Shown one piece after another: positions 1 through 8,518 of a stretch of DNA of 12,938 bases. Source of the DNA: Monoraphidium neglectum (Eukaryota; Chlorophyta; Chlorophyceae; Sphaeropleales; Selenastraceae); contig NW_014012164.1 in NCBI RefSeq assembly GCF_000611645.1, positions 1 through 12,938 of the forward strand, given 5' to 3'. The position numbers and the translations under genes are program-made. Within the stretch, counting starts at the first letter, position 1; each line of letters begins with the position of its first letter. The notes beneath the pieces were generated by a model. It did not search any database and was not told the DNA's origin. It saw nothing but the letters and a program-made list of their open reading frames with translations.

Positions 1-1
1 C

Positions 2-127
2 GACCACTCGGCGCACGACGCGCTGTTCCCTTGGCACCCCGTCACGCGCGCGCGGCGCGTGCTCTCCGACGTCTTGTCGCGGGCCGCGCTCGGCGGCACG
101 CACGGCAAGGGCGGCGCCGCCGCCTGA
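2..127 (+). CDS. C-terminal exon of an unidentified protein (partial)
   Basis: The window opens inside a reading frame that gives 41 residues and then TGA at 125-127. The peptide begins DHSAHDALFPWHPV and ends in a Gly/Ala-rich tail (GKGGAAA). Forty of the 41 codons end in G or C, the same strong third-position bias as the well-supported exons further right, and this is the main reason to call it coding. The 5' part of the gene lies outside the window, so neither the start nor the family can be judged. I do not recognise the protein; no domain, membrane segment or catalytic motif is visible in this piece. The frame has no other support, and a splice site close to the left edge cannot be excluded. 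Confidence 0.5.
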   Translation, partial: DHSAHDALFPWHPVTRARRVLSDVLSRAALGGTHGKGGAAA

Positions 128-990
128 AACCCGAAAGCCCGCCCCGCCCCCCCGACGCGCCCGGCCCGCCGGGCTGCCATTTCCTGCATCGCCCTGCGTC
201 CGCCCTTCGTTTTCCGACCTTGAGTCGCCCTTCTTTTTCCCACCAGCTGACCCTGCCGCAGCTGCGGCTTGTCGCCGCTGCTTCCTAATCATAGCCGCCG
301 CCGCGCGCCCCCTGAGGGCAGCCGGACGGCCCCGCCTCGCCGAACCCACCCACGTGCCGCGGTGCAACACCCGCGGGGCGGCATGCGCCCGCGCGGCTGC
401 ATCCTGAACGTTGACCGCTGCGGCGGCGGCCCCCCATGCGGGCACCGTCGCGGGCACCCCGAGCTGCGCCGATTGCACGCGCGCTTCTCATGCGCGGCCG
501 ACTGGGCCGTCAGCCCCGCCACGCAAACACCCGATGCAGGCTGTTTTGGCTGCATTTAGTCGTGTGTTGCAAGGGGGGGGGCTTCCACCCTGAATTTGGT
601 GGGGTTGAAAAATCCCCCAAAAAACCAACACTGCGGGCTCCGGCGCTGGCACAAGCGACCGCCCACCGAAGAGCCCGCGCGCGCGCCGAAACGGCGCTGC
701 GAAAGAGGGACCCCCTCGCATCACCCCCCTTAAACACTGGCAGGGCGCCCCGCAGGGCCGCTCGGAACGCACAACACTGCTGCAAACGCACGCCGCGGTC
801 ATACGCGCCGCAACAGCATGATAAGCCTACCGCAGCCCTGGTGCTGCGTCCGCGCCCTGCCCTGTGATGCCTTCTTCATTCCTGTTGCTCGTCCTTTTTT
901 GAAAACAAACGGCAGTTTCCTGCTGCCAGCCAGCGTGTTTGACTTGCCGCACTTCTTTCATCCCCCTGAAAACTGTAATCGGATGTTTTG
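128..990 (+). other. Probable 3' UTR of the left-edge gene
   Basis: No frame in this stretch shows both motif content and codon bias. The first ~400 bases are C-rich and the rest is mixed, with a run of nine G at 573-581 and an A/C-rich patch near 607-630. The first TGTAA after the stop codon is at 974-978, so the 3' UTR would be about 860 nt, long but normal for chlorophyte genes. The overlapping short frames on both strands change composition freely and look like chance products of high GC. Confidence 0.4.
974..978 (+). promoter_or_regulatory. TGTAA polyadenylation signal (left-edge gene)
   Basis: TGTAA is the standard green-algal polyadenylation signal, with cleavage usually 10-20 nt downstream. 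This is the first copy after the stop at 125-127. A second TGTAA at 1535-1539 is a less likely alternative because it sits closer to the next promoter. Confidence 0.4.
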
Positions 991-1838
991 GAAACGAGAT
1001 TTGCTGGCCGTGGCAGCGGGTGGGTGTCATTTGCTGGGCCTGTTGCAGCCAGTGAAGCGGGGCGGGCGCAGGGCGACGAGACAGGCAAGGGGTGTCTGAG
1101 CTGACCCAGAGGGTAGGCCGGGATTTTTTCTAGTTTGAGATACTGACAGCTGCACATATCAACATCTCACTGCCTATGTCGCAACGAGGCGTGTGGGGAA
1201 TGCACATAACACGGGGTGCGGTGCGGTGCGTCGCGCGCTGCGACGGCCGGCGCATGGTTGCAGTCCGAAAGGTGGGGTGGCCATGTGAATGTCATTCCTG
1301 TATCGCTGGGGCTGGGGGCGGGTGTGAACGCCCCAGAAAACGCTGATTCGAGGCCCGCACATTCCACAGCCTCGCGATGTTTACCAATGTCTACTATTTT
1401 ATCGCTTCAGGGGTGCTGGGGCCGACGACGTGCCGGGGCTCACCCTGGGCGCATGTGGCCGACAGGTCAGGCAGAAGTTGGGGCCAGATAGCCACAAGGG
1501 CGGCAGCAGGAGTGCCACGGCGGGGATGCTATGTTGTAACATTGCCATGAACCGGTGAAAATGAGAGTGAGGCCGTCCTGTATGATGGCAAGAACACTGA
1601 CTCTATAAGGGCACCCCGGAAGCGCCTACAGCGATGCGGACCGGGGCTGCTGCCGTCAACCACTCGCTGCGCCGCCACAAAAATCCTCAGGACACCAGGG
1701 GTCGACCCTTGACTTTAATACATTGGAAGTTTGCAACGTCACAATCAATCACATCGTTCAACAGATACATTTCACTTTCTGCGCCTCAGCTCTCGCAAGT
1801 CAGCCACCCACGGAACTCGTCTCCGCAAGCAACACATC
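991..1838 (+). promoter_or_regulatory. Intergenic region with promoter and 5' UTR of the LHC-like gene
   Basis: No coding exon is recognisable. A TATA-like box (TATAAG) lies at 1604-1609, about 235 nt before the ATG at 1839. The last ~75 bases before the ATG are C/A-rich with little secondary-structure potential, as expected for a 5' UTR, and the start context is acacatcATGG. The transcription start site cannot be fixed from sequence alone. Confidence 0.35.
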
Positions 1839-4418
1839 ATGGCCGCTCTCATGGCTCGCAGCATGGCTACCGTCAAGCCCAGCATGAATAGGGCTGTACG
1901 CAAGCCCCGTGCGCCTGCCTCTCGCCCCCTGAGGATGGTGGTGCGCGCCTCGAGCACCTCCAAGAGCGGAGTCGCGCAGGTGTGGGCGTGGTCGGCATGG
2001 CATATTCTGTATTTATGACATTCGTAGCAGGCACACAGGCATGCATCTATGCCGCGCGAACGGCGCCAGCGCCGGGCGCAGCGCGCCGCTGTCCTCTCGT
2101 TCCCCGTGTTCGGAGTGAGGCATGCTGCAGGGGCTTGGCAGCTGCACCTGTGCGATGGTGGCCTCCTTGGTCACGGCGGCCCAATACCTGTTGCCCACCC
2201 CAGCCAGCAAACCCCACAATCGCAACACCTGCGCCCCCAACCCCAGTTCGCCGACTCCATCGGCCTCCCCACCGGCGAGGGTATCTTCGGCTTCCGTCCC
2301 TTTGCCGAGGTACGCGCTTCTGCCACCCTGCTCTGCCACCCGCCCCACCCCCCCTCTCCGCTCGCATGCCCCCGCACGCTGGACCAGCAATCAGGTAGCC
2401 CCCGCCCGCTTTGCCAAGCCTGCCCGTAAATTTTCAAATTTTCCCGCTCTGACCCCCCATCACGTCGCCAGGTTTGGGTCGGCCGCCTGGCCATGATGGG
2501 CTTTGTCACCTCAATCGTGGAGGAGGCCACCACCGGCCAGGGCACCCTCCGCCAGATCGGCCTTGAGCCGTCCCCCGGCCTGCTGGCCGGCCTGCTGGGC
2601 GTGCTGGGCGTTGCCCTGGTTGCGGGCACCGCCTCGACCGCCGTCAAGCTCGCGCAGAAGAAGATGACTGCTAAGTGAGAGCGAACTCTTGTCTTGGGGG
2701 CCGGGAACGCTGTGGTCTTGAGTGTCAAGACAGGGCTCTTGTGTTGTCCCTGCCCTCCTTGTTGCGGCGAGGATGCTGCATGCCACACGCGTCGTTGGAA
2801 GGAGCCCGGGTGTGCGCCCGCCGACGAAGCGCCGCATCGCCATTGCTCTGACCTGTGCCTATTTCTCAATCTGCCCCACTTTTCCTCAAGGGACATCGCC
2901 CGCTACAAGAACTTCCTGGGCCTCAACAACGGCAACGATTTCATCGAGGCCGCCAATGCCATGAAGGTGTGCTGCAGGCAATCCTGCTGCGTGTGCCTTG
3001 CGTGTGCAAGGCAAGGCATGATCATGTACATGTGCGCAGCCCTGTAGCTTGGGTGGTGGACTTGCAACCAACCACGCTTGCGACGCTGTAGCGTCACAGG
3101 CGGACAGGCGACCAACTATTGGACGTGACGCCTTGTTTGTCCAAACGAGCACGCAGCAGATTGACCGTGTTGACCGCAACCCACCAACCTTCTGCAGCGC
3201 AAGGGCGACTTCACCACCCCCGGCAACGACCTGGCGGCGATCGCCGCCGCGAAGGCCGCGGGGTCGCCCGCGGACGCGTTCCTGTCGACCTCTGAGGTCG
3301 CCGAGGGCTCGGCCGCCGCGGCGGAGATGAAGGCGGCTGACAGCGGTGTGCTGACCCTGACCAAGGAGCAGGAGGCCGCGCAGGTGTGTTGCTGGTTACT
3401 GTGTGGTGTGCACGGGGTTGGGGATGATGCCTACCACCCGAGGGAGGATACTATGGAGTAGAGTTGAGGGGTTGGCTGATTTTTTGGCGCGCCTGCCACC
3501 CTTGACGCCACTGTGTGACGGGCCAAGTCGGCGGCACGTGTGCAGCAAAATGCTTGAGGGTTGAGGAGTGAACCCATCTTCTCTCTCACATCACGCCGTA
3601 TATCACGCCGAAGGTCAACGCCGCCTTGGCGGAGATGAAGGCCGGCAAGACTGCCGGCCCGGCTGTGTCGCTGGCGGCCAAGGCAGATATTCTGGAGGAG
3701 GCCCAGTTCAGCGGCAGGTGCGCCCAGGCTTTGCCGGCGCAGCACGTTGCTTGCGCGGCGTGAGCCGATGCCGGCAGTTGTGCATGTCCATGTACCTGCT
3801 CTTGTCAAATATAGGAATTGTCAAAGGTTGGGCTCGAGCGTACTGCAAGATGGATGTGCACAGAGACCCTGGGGCTGTGTGCAGCAACACCACAAAAGAA
3901 GCGTGCATTGCTTGAAAATCTTGTTTGTTTTCTGTCTTTGTTGTGTTCACTCAGCTGACTCGTCTGCTCTTTCTCTCTATCTCGTCGCGACGCCTGCAGC
4001 TTTGAGAAGCAGTACGCGCGGGATGTGGAGCTGACCAACGGCCGCGCTGCCATGCTGGGCTTCCTGGCGGCTGTCCTTGTTGAGGCTGCCACTGACAAGG
4101 GCATTATCATGCAGGTGGGCAGGGGCAATAATCGCAATAGCACTTATGCAATGATCACATTAGAAAGCGTGAACTGCTACTGGGGTGTGTCGATTTTGTG
4201 TTGGTGTTATGCTTGTGCCTCTGTTTTGGGGGGTGTTGGCTGTGAAAGCTGCCTCGAGAGTACCGTGCGTGCTGTTGTACCTGCAGCTTTTCGGGTTGAG
4301 TGTTTTCGGTGTTGCTCAAGGACCGGTGCTGACTTGTGTCCTCTGCTCGCCCCTTCTTGTTCAGATCATCATGTGGCTCAAATTCTCCGGCTTCCTGGGC
4401 GCTGCCAGCGGCTTCTGA
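1839..4418 (+). CDS. LHC-like (ELIP/PsbS superfamily) chloroplast protein, 8 exons, 313 aa
   Basis: Coding exons are 1839-1979, 2247-2309, 2472-2674, 2891-2966, 3198-3383, 3614-3717, 4000-4114 and 4365-4418. They sum to 942 nt (313 residues plus TGA), every junction is GT-AG, and all phases agree. Residues 1-40 (MAALMARSM..., rich in Arg, Ala, Ser and Pro, no acidic residue) look like a chloroplast transit peptide. GFRPFAE followed by VWVGRLAMMGF (62-79) is an LHC-type first helix, followed by TGQGTLRQ and a second hydrophobic helix (about 105-122). Residues ~128-257 form a soluble, Ala/Lys-rich linker. ELTNGRAAMLGF (268-279) is a second LHC motif, followed by a hydrophobic C-terminal segment (297-313). 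The role is inferred from the family: thylakoid membrane, pigment binding or photoprotection. The first motif has Val71 where LHC and HLIP proteins have the chlorophyll-ligating Asn/His; as I recall, PsbS is similar there. Among named proteins, PsbS, ELIPs and algal MSF1 are the ones to compare. I am sure of the superfamily but not of the subfamily. Confidence 0.88.
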
Positions 4419-4870
4419 TCTGAGTTCGAGTGTTCACTGCTGTGACAGACTCGCAAGTCACATCTGGTGGGGATGCTGGATCGGCACACACGCAATGAGA
4501 GAGAATTACTCGAGTGAATGTTGGTTTGGCGATTCTCGATACGTGCTGCAACACTCGCACGCGCCCTACTGACTGGTTGTGATTCTGGCGTGAGGCTTCT
4601 CCCAACTCCTGGTTCACGAGATTTTCCACCCCAACTCCTTGTTTCAAGTTGTGTGTTTGCATGTGGCTTGTGTGTTCATGTCGCTCTTTTTTCAATGAGC
4701 AGCAATTGCTGCCATTGGTGGAGTTGTTCTGTGGTTGTGGGGGCGCTCTCATTCAATCAGCAGGGCTTGCATGCCAATTGATGCAGCCCGCCTGCCTGTT
4801 GCCAGACCGGTATGCCCTTCTTGCTGTACCCAACACAACATCGTGCATTTGTGTAAGCCATGAAATGGAA
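4419..4870 (+). other. 3' UTR of the LHC-like gene
   Basis: This stretch is T/G-rich and non-coding. It runs from the TGA at 4416-4418 to just past the TGTAA at 4852-4856, a 3' UTR of about 450 nt. No alternative coding frame with the local codon bias is present. Confidence 0.55.
4852..4856 (+). promoter_or_regulatory. TGTAA polyadenylation signal (LHC-like gene)
   Basis: This is the first TGTAA downstream of the stop codon, in a T-rich context as is usual for algal 3' ends. Confidence 0.55.
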
Positions 4871-5643
4871 TGGTTGTGCAGCTAAAACAGCAGGTCGTTA
4901 CCCTCCGCAATGAGATTGACGGCTGATTGGATGCAAGGTGAAGTCTCACTGCTATCTACCTGACAGTTAAGTTGCACATCTCACTGCACAGTTGCATGCC
5001 AAGATGGCATGTTGTGCAAAGCATTTATATGTGATGTTCCTAGAGAGTTGCTGCTATCTTGTTTACATTGTTTTACGGACAAGTGCTTTGTGGCACACAC
5101 CACCGAAAAGCCCACAGGCGCAACCTGCTTTCCACAACATGTTGTGTTGACATTGTTCCCACCAACTCACTTGCTCACTGACACTTCCAATACTCTCCAT
5201 TCCACACCACCCACCGCATTGCGCACTTTGCAATGCTCTCTTCTGGCATTCCCGTAAGCAGCTGTGCAAACACTCTTTTACGAGGGATTCCTTTCAGCTA
5301 GTGTGTCCTTCAACTCAAGTGTGCTCGGTGACCTTTGTGTTTAACAAAGTCTTGCTGACAAGCTAGCTTGCAATGTGCCTGTGCCTTCTGATATCTTCCT
5401 TGGTCTGTGGATCAGGTCTTGTTCTTGTGCAACAGCGCAGTTGACCTGGTATCAATCTTGACTGCCAAATCCCGGTCAAATCCCGTCTGAAGTTAGGCCA
5501 GCACTCGTCCAAGTATTGGAGTTTGCAGCAGTGCACAGGATACATCTCATAATTTAGTGCACGAGTCGCACGACCTTGCCCACACGGCCGCAGATACATG
5601 CACGCGTAGCCAGCCTTGACACTCCAAAGCTCCGCTCCGTGCC
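4871..5643. other. Gene-free intergenic stretch
   Basis: About 770 bases, clearly lower in GC than its surroundings, with no frame that shows coding bias or a recognisable motif on either strand. It should contain the promoter of the next gene, but no convincing TATA box is visible; an AT-rich patch (cataattta) lies near 5548. An in-frame TGA at 5617-5619 blocks upstream extension of the following reading frame. No WD40-type exon was seen here, which matters for the next gene. Confidence 0.45.
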
Positions 5644-7894
5644 ATGGCCCTCGGCCAGCAGCCTTCGAGCCCGCCCCCAGGTGCTAGCAGTAACACCAAA
5701 GATGCCGTTGGTCTTGTGCCCTCAGGGAAGCCGCGGGCGGCCTGTGATCTGCTAGTCACGGAGCGCGCCCTGGACCTAGCGCTCCTCGCTGGTATTTCAG
5801 GTAATATCAGGTTGACAGACTCAAAGGCATTGCATCTGCATCCACCGCAGTGGTCGCAGGTGACCAACACCGGCGCCGCCCCTGGTGCCGCCAATGATGT
5901 CCGCAACCCGCGCGCAGGCACAGGCCGCTCCTGGGAGACTGCGTCGCGCACCGCCGCCGCGCAGGCAGAAGCAGCCGGCGATGTCCACCGCGCCGCCGCG
6001 TTGCGGCTCGCGATCGGCCAGCCGCGCCGCGCGGTCGACGCCTACCGCCGCGCCGGCCTGTGGCGCGAGGCCTTGGCGGTGGCGGCGGCGCACCTGCTGC
6101 CCGCAGACCCGGCGTGTGTCGACCTGCGCGCGGCGTACGCCGCGCACGCACAGTCGAAAGGCCACTTCGAGGCCGCCGCCGCGAATTACCTCGCAGCGGG
6201 CCGCACCAGCAGCGCGGCGGGCGCGCTGCTGCGGCGCGGCACCGCGGGCGCCGCGCTCGCCGCTGCAGAGGTCGCCCTCCGCGGCCATCAGGTGTTCAGG
6301 CCCCGCGCCGCGCGCGCCGCAGGCGGGGAACGGGCTTGCAGCTGGATCAGACAAAACAACGCCGGCGGCAAGCGCCGGCGCCGCGGCGCGAGCGCCCATG
6401 TAGGGTAACAGTTTGATTTGCAGCCGCGTTCGATGCGAAGATCCGCGCCGCGGCGCTCTCAGGCTCGCCCTCGCCACGCCCCGACCCGCCGCGTTTGCTG
6501 CGCCCGCACCGCAGGCAGAGGCCGACCCGCAGCAGCGAGGGGAGCTGCTGGACACCGCGCTCGACGCCCTGCGCGAGACGTGCCGGCTGGCCCAGACGCG
6601 GCGGCATCTCGAGGCAGGCCTGGCCCTGGCAGCGGCGGCGGCGGCGGCGGCCACGGCAGCGGCGGCGGGGCGGCCGCGCGGGTGCCAGGGCGGGTCCGAG
6701 GCGGCTTCGGGCGGCGGCCGGGGCGGCGACGACGAGCGGGAGCACTCAGAAGGGGAGAAGTCGGCGGAGGGGCGGCCGATTCAGCGGCAGCGGCGGCGGC
6801 CGCGTCTCGAAGAAGGCGCGGCGGCGGCGCACGCCATCTTGCACCTCTCGTGCAGCCTGCTCGACGCGGCGGACGCCATCGCGTCCGACAGCGGCGGCGC
6901 CGGCGGCGGCGGCCCCGGCCCCCGCCCAGGCAGCAGCGCGGGCGCCGGCGGTCCCGACGTCGACGGCGGGGCGGCGGGCGGCCCTGGGAATCGCGCCGCG
7001 CGCGACGCTGCGCAGCTTCAGGCTCTAGCTGAGCGCGCGTGGCGCGCGTGCGGCTGTGGCCCCGGCGGCGCGGGCGGCACGGGGGAGGGCAGGGCCGGCA
7101 CGGGGGAGGTCGGGGGCGGCGTGGGGCAGCGGGGCGGCGGCGCAGGAGAGGGCGCGGGCGAGGGCGTCGGCGGTGCGGCGCAGTTGCTTTTGGAGCTCGG
7201 GCCTCTGCTACAGGCTGCTGGAGGCGAGCCCTTCGGATCGCAGTCGCCCGGCGGCGCCGCGGCGCCGCCAGAGGGCGACGAAGAGCGACCAGACGCGCCC
7301 GCGGGCGCAGACGCGGCCGCTGCTGGGGCACCCGCGCCTGGTCGGCCGGGCCACGCGCGCCCGCATCCTGCCGTGCGCGCGGCCGCGCAGCTGCTGGCTT
7401 GCCGCGCCTGCGGCGTCAGTCTGCTCGGGTCGGGGGGTCCGCTGACGGCGGGGGCGCATGAGTCGGGGGCGCATGAGGCGGGCGCTACTGGGACCGTCCG
7501 CCCATCTGCCGCCTCGGCGCTGGCGGCATGGTGCGAGCTGCAGGCCGCGCTTGCAGCTGAGGCCGCCGCCGGTCGTGCCGCAGCTGCGGCGGCTGGCACG
7601 GCGGGAGAGGGCGCAGGGCGGGCTGGCCGGCAGGAGCAGGGCCCGCTGGTCACATCTGCTGCAACTGCAGGGGATGACGCGCCTCGGCCGGCCGCCGCAG
7701 TTCAGCAGGACGCCGGAGCGCAGCGCGCCGCGTCCCGCTCAACAATGGCAGGCGCGGGCGGCGCCCCACGCAGGCGGTACAGCGCCGCGGCGCTGCTGGA
7801 GGCGCGGGCGGCGGCGCCGTGCCGCGATGGCGCCCCCGCGGCTGCCGTGCGCTCCGCGTTGCATCGGCTGGGACTTCTCGCCGGAGGCGTCTAG
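5644..7894 (+). CDS. Gemin5-like TPR-type helical protein, Ala/Gly-rich, apparently lacking WD40 repeats
   Basis: The model is exon 5644-6291, intron 6292-6514 (CAG/GTGTTC to CCGCAG/GCAGAG, phase 0 both sides) and exon 6515-7894 ending in TAG, 675 residues. Another acceptor (ttgcag, ending at 6423) is possible. Low codon bias at 5792-5917 suggests a further in-frame 126-nt intron, giving about 633 residues. Residues ~95-216 form antiparallel helix pairs. AVDAYRRAGLWREALAVA, LLPADP (151-156) and GHFEAAAANYLAAG (173-186) in this order and spacing match what I remember of the TPR-like dimerisation region of Gemin5, the SMN-complex and translation factor. The second exon has amphipathic helices (ELLDTALDALRETCRLA, HAILHLSCSLLDAADAIA) separated by long Gly/Ala/Pro linkers, a common form of algal proteins. 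Gemin5 normally has about 14 WD40 repeats before this domain; none is visible upstream. The start has a good context (gccATGG) but could be an internal exon. The family match comes from memory; the 3' half is least certain. Confidence 0.5.
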
Positions 7895-7909
7895 AAGCCC
7901 TGGGCGCGC

Positions 7910-7914
7910 TGTAA
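7910..7914 (+). promoter_or_regulatory. TGTAA polyadenylation signal, very close to the preceding stop
   Basis: TGTAA begins 15 nt after the TAG at 7892-7894. If used, the 3' UTR would be only about 30 nt, unusually short for a green alga. Either the real stop lies upstream in another splice form or this copy is coincidental; no other TGTAA occurs before the next gene. Confidence 0.3.
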
Positions 7915-8518
7915 TCAAGCTATGTGGATGATCTGGGGCTCTGAGAGCCTTCATGACCTTGATTAGCTGAGCAGAGCTGAGAGGGGGAAGGGCGCTGTCC
8001 ACCTCAGCACCCAGTCCATTAGCAGTTGGCAGCAGATGTCCGTAGCCCGCCAGGCAGCCTGAACCAAGCAGATCGGCGCGCCACCAAGCCCACACATGCG
8101 TGCAGGACGCTAATTCACTTGGCTGCTGCCGTCCTGGTGCAGTGGATGGTGGATCACGGTGGCAGCAGGCGCCATGCGGCCGCCGCCCCCTCTGCTCGCG
8201 CTGCAAGCTTGGTGGGCCGCTGGACCACCCCGACCAACTTGTGCGTCTGCTTGTGAAGGCACTTATACCTGTATAATGGTGTCTCCGAGCGCTCTACGAC
8301 ACGGCCGGTTGCTTCATGACGGGGCACTGGCGAACAGGGAGGCGCGAAACAAACAACTGCGCTGCTACATGAGCCACTGGGCCCTCGAACCCACCCTCTT
8401 GCGTTTCTAGCTTTCGATCGCCCTGTTCCTGTCCTGTCTCTTTGGGTTTCCTCTCAGGAACCCACCCGTACCCAGCACTGCCTCCCTCCCGGGCGCGCGT
8501 GCTCCCCTCCTCGCCAAG
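7915..8518 (+). promoter_or_regulatory. Intergenic region with promoter and 5' UTR of the RNA-binding protein gene
   Basis: No coding exon is seen. A TATA-like TATAAT occurs at 8272-8277, about 240 nt before the ATG at 8519, a spacing like that of the TATA-like box before the LHC-like gene. From about 8400 to the ATG the sequence is C/T-rich, typical of a plant or algal 5' leader. The start context is cgccaagATGT. Confidence 0.35.

Noticed and set aside
2493..2678. A separate 61-residue membrane protein starting MMGFVTSI and ending KMTAK
   Set aside because: It is exon 3 of the LHC-like gene read through its splice donor. Upstream exons join in phase to its Val-Trp-Val start and the downstream exon restores the same Lys codon, so it is treated as a possible retained-intron product, not a separate gene.
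5362..5371. Perfect palindrome aagctagctt in the intergenic region
   Set aside because: A 10-base palindrome is expected by chance in a window of this size, and nothing nearby suggests a binding site.
6418..7032. Alternative + strand frame after the ttgcag acceptor ending at 6423
   Set aside because: Its product is an Arg/Gly/Ala low-complexity chain that stops at 7032. The frame entered from the 6514 acceptor gives helical segments and stays open to 7894.
6459..7331. Long Arg/Pro-rich frame on the - strand opposite the Gemin5-like gene
   Set aside because: It is a mirror of the GC-rich + strand: almost only Arg, Pro, Ala and Gly, with no hydrophobic periodicity, no motif and no start context. 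The + strand has recognisable helical repeats.
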